Part shown: positions 37,501 through 49,400 of the stretch, piece by piece
How positions within the stretch are numbered: position 1 is the stretch's first letter
How the letters are laid out: every line of letters starts with the position of its first letter
Assembly (NCBI RefSeq): GCF_000006565.2
Contig: NC_031474.1
Location: 3,445,662 to 3,509,661 of the forward strand
Source of the DNA: Toxoplasma gondii ME49
Taxonomy: Eukaryota; Apicomplexa; Conoidasida; Eucoccidiorida; Sarcocystidae
Direction: 5' to 3'
Length of the DNA: 64,000 nt
The notes under the pieces: generated by a model
What the model saw: the letters and a program-made list of their open reading frames with translations, nothing else
Database searches by the model: none
Told to the model about the DNA's origin: nothing
Translations under genes and position numbers: made by a program

Positions 37501-40049
37501 GCATTCGGCGAATGAGGGAACCATGCAAGTAGCGGAAAGAGAAGAGTAGAAGAGGTAAATATACAACACACAAAGTAGAGAAACGACCGTGGGTGAAGAG
37601 AGGGCAGAGCGAATGATCGAGTCTTAATGGCGGCTTTGCACGGAGGTTATGGTAACTTCTTTGTACCAATCTATATTGGTGGTTCGGAAGTCGTTTTCCC
37701 AAGAACTAACGCGATCTCCTATTTCCTAGGACAATTAGTGAACAAAGCTAGACCATGCATTGTAATTATCACATTATAAGTAGATATTGTCCCTGTACAA
37801 ATGATCCGCGAACCAGAACTGTGGAGAGGAAAACTCGTCGTTGCTGTTTTTTTCCTTATCTGTCTTTTGCGCAGCTCCGTTCCCTCCGCGACATCCGGGA
37901 AACCTTTGGAAGGTAGAGGACGATGGCAGCGGTGTTGAGCGTAAGCTGCTTTTTCTCTTCTTCGACCCCGTTCTCGTTTAAGCAAGCGTGTGGACTTCGT
38001 GCACATCTGTTATCCATCTCCCTCTCTTTCTATCCATCAATGTGTCAGTTGCCGTCCGCGCATGCATTCCTGCACACTCCTAGACCGATATGCTTGTATT
38101 TGTGGACCCTCGTGGGGCCATGTGCGTTCACATGGCTACTCTTCTACGGTGTATCCCGTTGACTGTGCTCAGAAGCACTCGTTCGATCTACGTGCGGGAT
38201 TGTAGACGGAGCAGTTCAGCAGCCTCGAATGTGTTTGTGGCAGTGCCATAACCAGGGGTGCCCACGTAGTTCGGTGATTTCAACCGTTGGATGATTGCCA
38301 GGTTTCGTTCGAGTCTCTACTTTTTTGTGAAAAACGCAGGTTCGCTGGCTGTGTTTCGAGTTTTCTCTCGACGTTTCGCCTGCATTTGCCCTTTGCCTGT
38401 GTGGTAACGCCCTTCTGGTGTACAGACGCTAACCGCTTGGCGTGGACCTTCAGCGACCCTGTGGACGAAGCCTGGACCTTCTTCAGTCTGCCCAGATCCT
38501 CGGTGACCCAGGAGGATGCAAAGCCCATTCTCTACGGCCGGTAGGCAGTGCGTGTGTGGTGCGGACTGTGCTTGATGTCTGGGTGTATCACGTTGTACCC
38601 TCACATTGACGCGTGAGATTACGTTTGTTTTTGTTCCAAATTCTGTTGATTGCACCAGGATCCACACTTGCACGCTGCTCCTTCTTGCATGGTTTTCTTA
38701 ATGGCGCGGGAGCAGTTGTAAAGAACTCGGTCCTTTGTGTCTCGGAGAAAAAAGGAACTATTTTCAGCTCCCTAGGTGCTGAAGGACTTCGTCCTCATGC
38801 AGTGGTTTCATGAGTGATTTGTGTGCCACCCTGGTCGGACACGTATTTCTTCTTCACTTTCACGCCGCAAATTGAAGAAGCGTGTAATCCTTGGAGTGGT
38901 TCCGGTAGAGTGCACTGCAAGTGGTGTAGGAAAATATGCTATTTCCTTTTCCTCGATTCCGTGCAATCCAAAGTCCCGTTGGAAGCGTCTGTGTCGCTGG
39001 GCTTGGCTCTGCCTCAGAGGAAGCCGATCGTGTGTATGGAGGTTTTACCGTTTTCCCTCCAACTCGTTCTTCAGTCCTCTGTGCCCTCTAATCTTTTAAC
39101 TCTCCGGTAGGGAAGACAAAGCCGCGTGAGACTCTCCTGTTTCCGACGTCCGATACTGTTGCTTTTCTCTCCAGAGTCGTTAGGTCGTCCGCGGCGTCTC
39201 CCTTCGATCTCATAGAGACCCCTTCCGACAAACAGCGGCCAAGCCTCCTAGGGTCGGCTACTGGCACGTGGGTCTTAGGGCCTAAGGCTCTGCCTCTTCC
39301 AGCCGGCAACCATCCCCCTACTGTGATGCTGTAAGCTTTACAAGCCTCTGCATTTGAATTTCAAAGAAGTACCGGCGTGCAGGGCCGCGGTACTCTATAC
39401 GCGTATACACAGGCCTTGTGCGACCGCCTTTCGGTGGTGCCAGTTATTCACATCATTATTTATCTATCTCAATGTATATATCTGCGTATCTGTTTTTTGA
39501 TGTGTGTGTACCTTTGATATTATTGCACACCTGTGTACGGGGAGCTTAGGAACCAAATAAGTAGAAAGTTGTCTGCAGGATTAGCTGCGGATTTGTCTAC
39601 AGGTTTGCCTACCTGTGGCTCTCTAGCATATGCCCAAGTTGCCAGCGTGTTCTTTAAGTCGCCTGCGTCGTTTGGCTTATGCATCTCTTTTTCTCCGCCT
39701 CTCTGCTTCCAGAGGCCCGCCGGTGATCGCGAGCGGGCGCGTGTTGTGCTCGATCCGCTTTGGGGCGGGAGACGCGCCGGCGAGTTCAGCGCTTTCTTCT
39801 CTCCGCCACATTTTCGCGAGAGAGAGAGAAGGGAAACGCCCACAAGACGCGGCCGCAGAGGGACATTGGTTGTCGTCTCGGGGCAGACAGAAGTTACCTC
39901 TTTACGACGGAAGTGGAGGGGTGATAGCAGGAAGAGGCGATCGACAAGGAGAGGCCAGGTTAAGCTCCCGGAGAAAAGAGCACGAGCTGCACGCGGTTTT
40001 CCCCAGGGAAATGACAGTTGAGGACCTGCTCCTTGGAGACAAAAAGTGA
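34560..40049 (+). CDS. Pro/Ser-rich protein with two membrane segments and a multi-exon C-terminal half
   Basis: Start: ATG at 34560 in an excellent context (CCACCATGG) after a pyrimidine-rich leader; the open frame reaches further upstream but has no ATG. Exon 1 (34560-36494, 645 codons) is low-complexity and rich in Pro, Ser, Gly and acid patches, then has an acidic run and a first membrane segment at about residues 612-634 (WFPLLWVVGAMLWC). Exon 2 (36899-36978) adds a second (NVFLVFFTFLYLFSHVW). Exons 37447-37496 (RAVLFNTEAQLGLE) and 38426-38541 (LAWTFSDPVDEAWTFF) follow in phase. Then comes an unresolved stretch at 38.66-38.9 kb, an exon ending 39106 (KPIVCMEVLPFSLQLVL), 39175-39330 and 39713-40049, again in phase, ending EDLLLGDKK. 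I do not recognise the family; a membrane protein with a folded C-terminal domain is a reasonable reading. That one gene runs the whole way rests on phase agreement; two genes remain possible. Confidence 0.65.
37093..37171 (+). other. Possible alternative terminal exon of the Pro/Ser-rich membrane protein
   Basis: After the donor at 36978 (GTAAGT), the nearest acceptor (tttcttgcag, exon from 37093) is also phase-correct. It adds 25 codons beginning RDAQAGEAP and then stops. Using it would give a protein of about 697 residues that ends just after the second membrane segment, without the C-terminal half. The competing acceptor at 37447 is equally in phase. Confidence 0.45.
37730..37832 (-). pseudogene. 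Nuclear mitochondrial fragment (cox1-like)
   Basis: The minus strand reads SGSRIICTGTISTYNVIITM, then HGLALF. This is the best-preserved copy of the cytochrome oxidase I segment typified by 'YNVIITMHG..MIFF'. It has no frame shift over this length. It diverges from the copy at 12.4 kb right after 'HGLA'. It lies in the intron between 37496 and 38426 of the plus-strand gene. Confidence 0.75.
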
Positions 40050-41012
40050 GATAAATGACAAGCAACGATGATAAAGGAATCCCACACGCTCACTGGGGTA
40101 CTCAATGCGCTTTTTCTGCTCGGAACATTAGGCAGCACGGGAGAAAGTGTGACGCGTTTCTCAGTTCACAATGTTATATATAGGTGAGTTTTTGAGGTGT
40201 TCTCGGGAACAGACGTAGCGGGGTAGAAGAAACGGACAATCAGAGTATTATCCATACATTCCAGGCATAAAAAGCGTTCATCCAGTTACTAAACAGGTGC
40301 CAGGCCAACAAGAATCCGATCCGTGTATTCCGTACAGGCTAACATTAGAAAGGAGACTACCAAAGTGAATATCATGATATTTGTACAGTACCGATTCACA
40401 GACAACGGACCTGCTTCGAATCGTCTGATAATTAAAAGATCAGAGAAAGCAGTTGACCTTTAGTGGCCTCTACGTCCAGATTGTGCTCGGATACATACGC
40501 ATTTGAATGCATTTACTTTGTACACACAAATGTTGCGTGACAAAGCCGGACTGGAACACTGCTTGTCAGCAGGTTGGACGAATGACAGGAGAGAAAAGAG
40601 CTCACTTCTGCAAATGTGCACACAGACACTGTCTTGTGTGGTGATGAACAACCATGATGCAGCGCCAAGCACCATCTCATCCTTTTGCGGTAGCGAAGTC
40701 AGAGAAGTTTGATGTCTTCCGTCGTTTTGGTTTTCGCCACGAATGGCACATATGTTTTGGTTCGGGATGCATTTTCTTCCCACCTCCGACACATTGTCCG
40801 GTCTGTCTTTTTTTTCTTTCTCCCTTTTCTGTGTATCCTGGGCTATTTCGCATGGTTGCTCGGTCTGTGCGGTTTGGACAAAAACTTTTCTTCCTGTGTC
40901 TCCGTGTCTGTGCTCCTAAAGCTTGCCTTCCTCCTTTTTCGGAGCGGGGCTTCGGTGCGTGTCTCTTCGTCGCTATTTGAGCTCGTCGCACGCGTCCACG
41001 GGAGTTGGCGGC

Positions 41013-41312
41013 ATGTCGCGCCCAATGCAGAAAAACGCGTTTTCACCAGATACTCGCTCTTCCTCTTCCTCGACTCTTCTTCCCTTTCGCTGGCTGCTTC
41101 TTCACCGCGCTGAACGCGGCGGGGACGTCAGAGTGGCCTCTCAAGTTATCGATTTCGGCGAGTCGAAATTCCTGTGCAACCCTGCAGTTGTGGCCATGGG
41201 TGAAGAAGGCAACAGCCGAGACGCCGAAGGAAAGGAAGGAGATGCGGAGGAAAGCCGCGCCTTCCGAGGGTTCATCGACGTCCAGCAGGTCCTCCTTCGT
41301 GCTCTTCCGTAG
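41013..41312 (+). CDS. Possible small protein of 99 residues
   Basis: An ATG at 41013 opens a 99-codon frame after about 200 bases of T/C-rich sequence that looks like a coccidian 5' leader. The product begins MSRPMQKNAF, has a Ser run, a segment VIDFGESKFLCNPAVVAMG and an acidic stretch. I recognise no family. The frame lies in an otherwise empty convergent interval. It could be a real short gene, a first exon (a GTGAAG donor lies inside at about 41207) or chance, since longer antisense frames overlap it. Confidence 0.3.
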   Translation: MSRPMQKNAFSPDTRSSSSSTLLPFRWLLLHRAERGGDVRVASQVIDFGESKFLCNPAVVAMGEEGNSRDAEGKEGDAEESRAFRGFIDVQQVLLRALP

Positions 41313-42353
41313 TGCGAGGCCGACACAGAGGGAAGGAAAAACACGCGCCCAAGCACCGTGGGAAGGCAGACACGAAGCCGAGACAGCTGGCGAGGAAAAA
41401 GGACTGAAGGTGGAAGGGTAAGGGAAAATGCGTTCGAGCCGGAGCAAGCGAGAAGGAGTGAAGATTCTGTAGACACACGCAAAGCGCCGCTTTGGAGGCA
41501 GCTGTTCGAGGGCAAGACAACTTGCAATGTGGTGTAGTGATTTCCAAGCAGACACAAATGCCAACGTGCGTGCCGAGACACTTTCGCAGCTGCGAATTTG
41601 TGATCCTGGGCGACTCTCTCACGACTGCTGGGCGCAAATCGAGATTTGGACCAGCTGTGCAAGCGGTGCTACTGTGATACTTCCTGTAAAGGAAACAGGG
41701 AGGGAGCAGGCAAGATTTCAAGCATAGGAGAACATTTGGCGGACGGAAGAGAAAAACGGTAGAGGAGCACGAAAATGTCTGGTCCAGCGTGGATTTGATG
41801 CCTCGGTTGTATGCCACCCTGAGATAGCGTTCTGAGAAGGCCTTCACCGACGCGTCAGGTGGAGACACTGCGAATGATCCACTGTGAACGTAGTGAGGAA
41901 AGGGAACGATAATCTATATGACATTTCAGGGGAGAGGACTTTGCTTTCGATAAATCACTTCCAGGCAAGTTAAGTCGCGTTCGTGTACAGACAAAGCGCG
42001 CGCTTCAGCTGCGGAGAGAGTCAAAGAGATATTCTGTGTGACATATGCTCAGACATCGACAGGCTGAGCTTAGCTGGATCGATATGATGGAGGAAAAGGC
42101 GAAGTGCTGTCCACCTGTTCCATTGAAACCATCAAGTAATCACTGTCTTCGGCTCGTTGTAGTTTCTAGTTTTTCGTGAAATTCCGAACGCACCCGTCCA
42201 GGTGCTCATGATCGTTTGTCTTTTACGTGCAAGGTCTGCCTCCTTTCCCCGCACATACCGCCTAAACGAGAAAAGGAACGATGCGGTGGGGTGGAGCACC
42301 TAGGGAGACAATGGGGCGCTCACGCGAATCAAACCCGTTGCCGACTTATGAAG

Positions 42354-42355
<2 letters not shown>

Positions 42356-42385
<30 letters not shown>
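42356..42385. repeat. (TA)n microsatellite
   Basis: A 30-base uninterrupted TA run lies in the convergent intergenic region. It is likely to vary in length between isolates. Confidence 0.95.
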
Positions 42386-42387
<2 letters not shown>

Positions 42388-43466
42388 TAGACGATAATGA
42401 AGTGTCTCGCACAGTTCGCGTGCGATTCATCTCATTGATGTGATTCGAGATGCATGCGGGCCTGATGAAACTTTGCATGCGGGCACAGTCTTGGGTCACA
42501 TCCCTGCCGTCCAGGCCCAGCTGAGGTTCTAGGTACACCGTCGACGCATGAACGCGACAACCGACATGAATCGCTCTCGACAGGATACATACAGGGACCA
42601 CGCATGAGAAGCGGAAACAGACAGGTGTTTGGTACAGTCTCAGTCCGCTTCGGCTCATCCTGCCCTGGTTCGTACGCAACTGCACTGGCGACGCTAGGAA
42701 CACCCGCAGTTCTCTTTTGGGCCTGCAGAACACAGAAAACAAGCTGCAGTTCTGAAGATCCCTCTGGTTGCACCACGTGTGCCCCGCTGTCACTAGCACT
42801 TGGCTACGCGATAGAAACCCGTCGGGCGGTCGTGTGAGATCCATTGACAGCGGACTCTTAACAAGGCTCTGGGGCCCAGGAATCGCTCGGCTGAACCGCA
42901 CATGCCGGATACCAAGTGCTGACTCATCAGCACACGAGGGAACGTCACCTCATCCAAAGGTCCGAAATATAGATTGAGTTTTTGGTGAACCGACACGAGA
43001 TGCGAGCCTTTGCTTTCGCCCGCGTTTGTCTAGCCGGATGTACTCCACAGAAAGTCTGCATCGGGACGGCCCAAACACAACGCAGTACAGTGCAGACTCG
43101 GACATGGAAACGGAAAAATCTAGTTATCAGTCTGGAGCAGTGCCAATCTTTCGCAGAAGAAAGTGCCTTTGCTTCTCCAGGTCGCCGTCCTGAACACACA
43201 ACGAACACGTCAAATGCCGTTCCGCTCGACCCAGTACGTGCCAGTCCGATTCGTTTTCTGCGACCTCGCCTTGTTGAAGTTTCTCGTTTTCCTCGTTTGT
43301 TACCCAGGAGACAACCTTCACACAATGCCTACAGTCATTGACACGGATTTCTGTCGTCTGCAGCAAGGGCAGATCCATGTTCGCTGCACTACGGCATGCT
43401 CTACGCATCCGCAGATATTCACTTCGGTTCGCTTCTGCTGCCAAAGAAGAACGAACTTATTTTTCA

Positions 43467-46400
43467 TCAGAGAGGCTTCTGGATCACCTGATTGCGTCTT
43501 ACCAGTCTCATCCAGTCCGAGTAGGCAATCCGAACCACTCGGAAACCGTGTCTTTCCAGAAGCCTCTGCTTAAAAAGGCTTAAACTCGTGTACTGCGCAG
43601 CCCTCAATCCTCTCCATCGATGATGCTGAGATGTCATTCTTTTTTCCTTGTCGCTCGGGTCACACGCTTGTCTCTTTGTATCGGCTCCGAAATGGTGCAT
43701 CCGATCTTCTCGGACCGAGCGTCCAGTGCCGCCCTCCACGCTATGGGACGAAATCTTGCTGACTTGGTCGAAATCTTCAAAGTCGTAAAAAACCACCTGC
43801 GCGCTCCCCTCGGCTTCGCTACCGTCGACCTCCGAGTGCCGGGGCGTTGAGCAAGAGTAGCACGCCGGATGGTAAAAATGAAGCGGGCCGTCGAATTCAA
43901 TCGCCACCTGAAACCACACCTGAGTGGTAACCCTGATTAGCATTTCTGTGGTCCTCAGAAAAGCAACCACGAGGCGCGCAGAGAGCTAGGACAAAATGGA
44001 CAACATGGGGGCAAGCAACATTCCACGCCGCGGTCCCGTCAAGTCATTCCCGACTGTTGCCGGAGACAGACCAAATCGAGACAGAAACTGAGGGGTCGCT
44101 CTGTCGGAAAGTGTGGGACGGCGGAATCCTCACTGACACTGGTGCGTGTTTGCTCTGAAAAATCACTTTGTCTGCCGTGCATCGGGTTGGTTGCCTTTCT
44201 ATTTTGCTTGCTTCTGAGACTACCAGTAATATTAGAATTTGACGCCGCCTAACCTCATTGAGAGCCGAATCACAGTCTTGGTCAAAACAGGACTGTTAGT
44301 GCTGTGAAGACAAGTTCCACGATCAATGGAGCAGAGAAATCGACGCAATAGGAATTTCGTTCAGGGGGTAACACCTTCGATCGCTTGCCACTCCATGTCT
44401 TACCGGTGGACTCCGTTCGTGCAAAACGCAATCAATAAAAAAGACGCCGCTGAGAAATGGAACCTGCGACGAACACACCTCCAAACACGCTTTGAAGAAT
44501 GCGTTGATTGAAGAAAGATGATGCACTGGGGAGCCACTGCACGGAAGCAGGAGTGAAACTAATTGCGAAGGACTCACCGCCACTAGAACCAGACACGCAA
44601 GACATTGCACCAGAGAAACTTGTTCCCAGGGGAGACAGCAGAGCTACAGCACACCGTTCTGAGCACCCTTCTGCCCGCATCTCTTAGAACATTTTCCAGC
44701 CCGACAGACGCCGGACGCGTTGTGCCCCTCCACGCAGCCGCGTGCCTACTTCGGTCAAAAACCTCTCTTCGGGGAGAGTCGCTTCAAGAGCCATCATGGC
44801 CTGTCGATGGAACGCTGCACACAAATAAATCGGATATCAGCGTAGTGTCAGGCATGAGCTGTTCCACAGCCGCTCTTCAGCGAAGTGCAAAGGTAACGAA
44901 ACGGGTTGTATCGGTGTTGTAGATTAGCGCGAAAGGCAGAGTTTATCCCGTCACTGCACCACAGAACGCACACGCGTGCAAGTGGTATGCCCCGGCACAC
45001 ATTCGAAGGCTGTAGCCGTTTACCGATCATGATGCAGCTGCCTGTCGGCGGCGAAAGAAAAGCATCTGTAACAGAGCAAAAGTATGAGTGCTAACAAAAC
45101 TCGATATAGTACGCCGAGAACATAGCCGATGAGGAATAACGTTGCTGTCGTCGGAAACTGGGAACCAGCACCTATGGCTACACACGGCTAGCCGCTGTGA
45201 GTCGTTGGGCTACCAAACAGAAGAATGTATTCCTTTGAAGAACCCACCTGAAGTGGCCAGTGTGGCTGGACTCGGCATGCGCCCGGTCCGGAGGACGTTT
45301 TCTCCTCGGTTCCTCGCCAATTTCAATGTTTCCATCGTCTGGGGAGAAACAGGGCCCTGATGCTGAGGCTCACAGACTGCCTTGGCAGAGGAAGGTGGGC
45401 ATCCCGCATTCCCCTCTTGCGTTGCCGCTGCTCCTCGGGAGCGACAAGTGGCGGTGTGACTCGCCTGCAGCCGTTCTAGAGAGGCATGTACAGCGATGAG
45501 CTGACCGAATATCTCGGATGTCCCCCTTTCCCCTCCACCAGCATCAAACGTATCCACTTCGAACGCGACGTCTTTCACTGCATTTTCGGAGAGCCTGCCT
45601 TCAAACTCCGCTTCCTCACTGTTGCTCCCGCACTCACCCTCTGTCTGGACAGCCGAGGGCGTCGTGCTCAGGTTTCGCGTCCCGTTGGTGAACAAGTGGC
45701 CCTTGCAGACAGTTACCAGAGCTGCAATAGCCTCCGAAAAAAGATGTTCTCCAGCTCGTTCAGCCCTCCCCCTGTTGGAGCCTTCGCAAAGCTCAGCAGA
45801 GGTGGACTGTGCAGCGCCATGTTCGCCAAAACTCTCCCATGGTGGAGGCGTTTGATTCCCGTTTTGGACGGTCTTGACACAACAGGAATCGAAATCAACC
45901 AACGCCAACGCGTATAGAGCATTCACTGCAGTGAATAGTGTCACTGGCTCTTCTGTGACATGTGCCACTGAATCTGTGTTGCTTCGCATTAAAGCGCACC
46001 GTTGACTTCCAAGTTCCGGAAACGTCTGCCCTTCTGACTCTGTTGGAGGCGACTTGGAGGCCGAAAAATCGAGCGACATCCGTTCGCAACGGAGAGTTAG
46101 GCTGCGCAAAACGGCTGTCCAGGCCGAGGCAGCTGCCGAGTCCGGTGTGCAGCCTTGGGTAACTGGCTGCAGTGTGCGTACACCAAAAATACCGGAGCGA
46201 GATGCGTCTGGTTGTGCCTCGCTGGGCGGCATACCGTTGATGCGAGACACAGGCAAGGCAGACGATCGCAGCGCACAAGCGTTTGGCCCCGACAGAAAGA
46301 AAGGATGAAATGCCAACTTGGCAAGAGCAAGCAGGATGCTTGCAAGCGACGACGAACTCGCATGCCCAGAAACACACAACGGTCCAGAAGACGAGGGTGT

Positions 46401-49400
46401 CATAGAACCGTACGATGAAGCAGAGGTGAAACCCTGAGCTCTGCCATCGTGCGCTTCACTTGACCGCTCAGAGACCGGATTCAGTCCCCCTTGTGTCGAT
46501 TTCCTTTCTATGTCGGCATCACAAACCACCACTGTCGAGTCTCCGATCGGTGTACCTCTTTCTTGCTGGTCCACGTTTTGATCACTGCCGTTGAGCGAGG
46601 TATCTAGCAGCACAGAGATGTGGACACAAACCTGTGTCAGAAGAGGGATGTGCCGCAGGTGCAGCCTAGCCATGGCTCTCAGCAGGACAGCAGCCTCTTG
46701 CGCACTCAGACCCTGGACCCAAGTGGACGCAAACGCATGCGAGAGATTCTCGGTTGCGTTAGCGCGATTAGGACCCCCGTCGCGCCCGGGGACGATCCTT
46801 CCACTAGAAATTGGAGGGTACCCTTTCAGCGAGCTGTCCGGTCTTGCAAAGATGCGACTCTCCGAGCTGAGATACTTCTGCGTGCTCTCTACCCCGCCGC
46901 TGGCGCAAAGAGCAGTCAAGAGAGGCAGAGCTGCGTACTGCCCGCTTTCTGGAGTGAAGCGGCCTAGAACTCCCATGAGCCACACAACTTGCTGTGGTCG
47001 CTCTAAAAGCTTCCCCCGAGCTCCATTTTGCCGTGCAGTCTCGATGCATTCGGGATAAGGGAGTTCCTCAGCAGAGGCATTACACTTGCTTATGCGCGCT
47101 GTCGGTTCCATTTCACTCCTGTAAACTTCAGATGCACCACCCTCGAAACCGTCTCTCTGATCGAAGTCTCCCTGCCCGATCGCACCTAAAGGTCTCTCCT
47201 CCTGCATGCGGTACAGCTGCACTAAGCGGCGGCGAATCGCGTTGGCGACCGAGGTAGCCTGCACAGTGTAGGCGCTCCGGACTTCTTCTGCGTCAGCAGT
47301 CTTGAAAAGCGGTTCGAACGCGAGCAGCGAAGAGGCAACGGACGCCAGCTGAGGCAGAGTACACGCGAATATCAGTCGCTCGGAATGTTGACAGAGAAAT
47401 CCGAAAGCAGCGCGACCCAGAGCGGCCACTCGTTCCACATCCTGGTCACTGCCCACCCAGAGAGGGCTGGACGGTTCCTTCGGAGTCGCGGCAACAGTGA
47501 CTTCTCCAGAGAAAGAATGCGCCATCTGAAGGCGCAGCTGGGGGGCTTCCCGGCCTGCAGCAATGCCCCGAGAACAGCCACGAGACCGGAAGACTTCCTC
47601 CACATTTCGCGGACACAACGAGGAGAAGATGCGCCAGAGCGCGACAAAGCGCATGGCCGTGAGCAGCGATGGGTGTCGCTGCATTTCGCGGAGACAACAG
47701 GACAAGAGGTGGACTTGCGGGTGAACTGGAGGCTGAAGTCGTGAGTGGGCGCGCGCAATGGCAAGCAGGGAGAGAAACGTTGAAGGAGACGACGAACGGC
47801 GGAGATCCGCGCAAGATGCGACACCCGGAGAGACGGCACCAGGGACAGCTTGACCAGCCCCAGGGAGGAGAACGGACCCTCTCGGACAGGAAAGCCTGCC
47901 GCTGCCTTGTGTCGCCGGAGCCTCGCCCCTCGAATCAAAGGAGCGGGGAGGATAAGAAGAAACAGAAGACAAAGAGTCGCCCGTCACGCTCGGCGCCCAT
48001 GCAGGGGGGCCCAAATCAGCCGGAGCAGCAGATGTGGTTTCAGAGCGCTCTGCAATGCGAGGCGCCAGAAGGGCCAGGTCGTCGAGGATGACCCGCACGA
48101 CCGAAGAGGTCGCAGTCGAGGAACCCTGAGACTCTTTCAAAGCAGAAAAAAAATGCAGGGACGGAAGGAAGTTGAGCGCGCACGCAATGGCAGAGATATC
48201 TCGAAGAGACGTTAAGGAAAACGCAAAATTGTAGCGAGGACAAAGAAAGCTCGACGAAGGGTCGACGGCCACATGCCGCGAAGCGCCGACGTTTCGGTGT
48301 GGCTCGCGTTCAGGCTGTTGGGCCTGATCTGCCGCAAAAGGGGTCCCGTCGCTGGCGGCGCAGCCTGAGAAAACGAGGTCGTTCTCGGAGATGCGACCAC
48401 TGTTGAGGTGTGCAGATAAATGCGTCCGGATGAGCGTGAGACAAATCTTGAAAAATTCTGTTTGTTCCTTTCCACCTCCGTCACGCAACTGTCTCACTCC
48501 CGTGGTGTCGTGTCTCGCGGGCAAACCGAAATCTCGGCCCGCTTCTCTGTGACCTTGTGCGGACAGCGCTTCACTGCGTTCCGCAATCTTCGCCATGGAG
48601 TGAAGAACAGACGCAACGTTCACTGTCTGTCGGTCGGGAAGACTCCCGTGTGTCACAGCGTCCATTATCGGAAGTTCGCGACCAAAATGAGGTTCTCGGG
48701 GTACTCTGTGTTCTTCTCGAAACCCGGTCGTGTGTTCGCTCATTCTCTCTTCATCCCGGCACTTGCCACCGGACAGGGGGGAGCAGGAAGAAGATGTGCA
48801 GTCCGCAGAGCGACGGGTTTTCCAGTTCTCGTCAGCGCCACCGTCAGGCCACCCTCGCGGAAAGCTCTCTCCAAACTGTGGGGGTGGCGGCACATGCGAC
48901 GGCTTCCCGACCACGCTAGTCTGCCCCGGTCGATCGGCTGCATGCGCTCGCCCTTCCAGGCTTTTCTGGTGGCCGTGAAGCGCCTGCTGGACGCGAGAGG
49001 TCCACAGGCGCATTTCGTTTCCAAGAAGTCTGTGGGCTTGCCTGAGGAACGCGGGTGGAGGCACGAAGTTCAGGGATGCAAACGCCGCCAAAAGACCGAC
49101 GAGGTCGAAGCCATTAAAGGCTGAGAGAGGCACATGCGTTGCGCCGGTGGCCAAGGCGGTCAGAAGCTCCTCGTTGAAGTACCGCAGCGAGGCACACGCC
49201 ACAGCGACAGAGTAAATGGCAAACGGAGAGAAGGCAGCGGCACGCGACTCCGACGGGAGAGACATTGCAGGGTGTATGACTGGAAAGGAAGGCGGAGAGG
49301 CCGCAGGAGGCAGACGAGAAGATGTGGCTGCGACAGGCAACGGCGAAGACGGGGCAGAGGCGGACCTCAACTGAGATGAACACTCTGTGAACGATCCAGG

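Larger units (their letters stand above)
40050..43466. other. Convergent intergenic region
   Basis: This lies between the 3' ends of the membrane protein gene (+) and the RAP protein gene (-). Apart from the small possible gene at 41013-41312 and an (AT)n tract at 42356-42385, I see nothing I can support. The minus-strand frame at 43127-43444 (RSEYLRMRRACRSA) could be an extra last exon of the RAP gene, but its phase does not fit the donor at 43495. Confidence 0.5.

Noticed and set aside
45210..45247. Reading the RAP protein's large exon through to the stop at 45210
   Set aside because: A GTGGGT donor at 45247 precedes it, and the RAP domain downstream on the same strand needs to be joined; the short read-through tail has no features.
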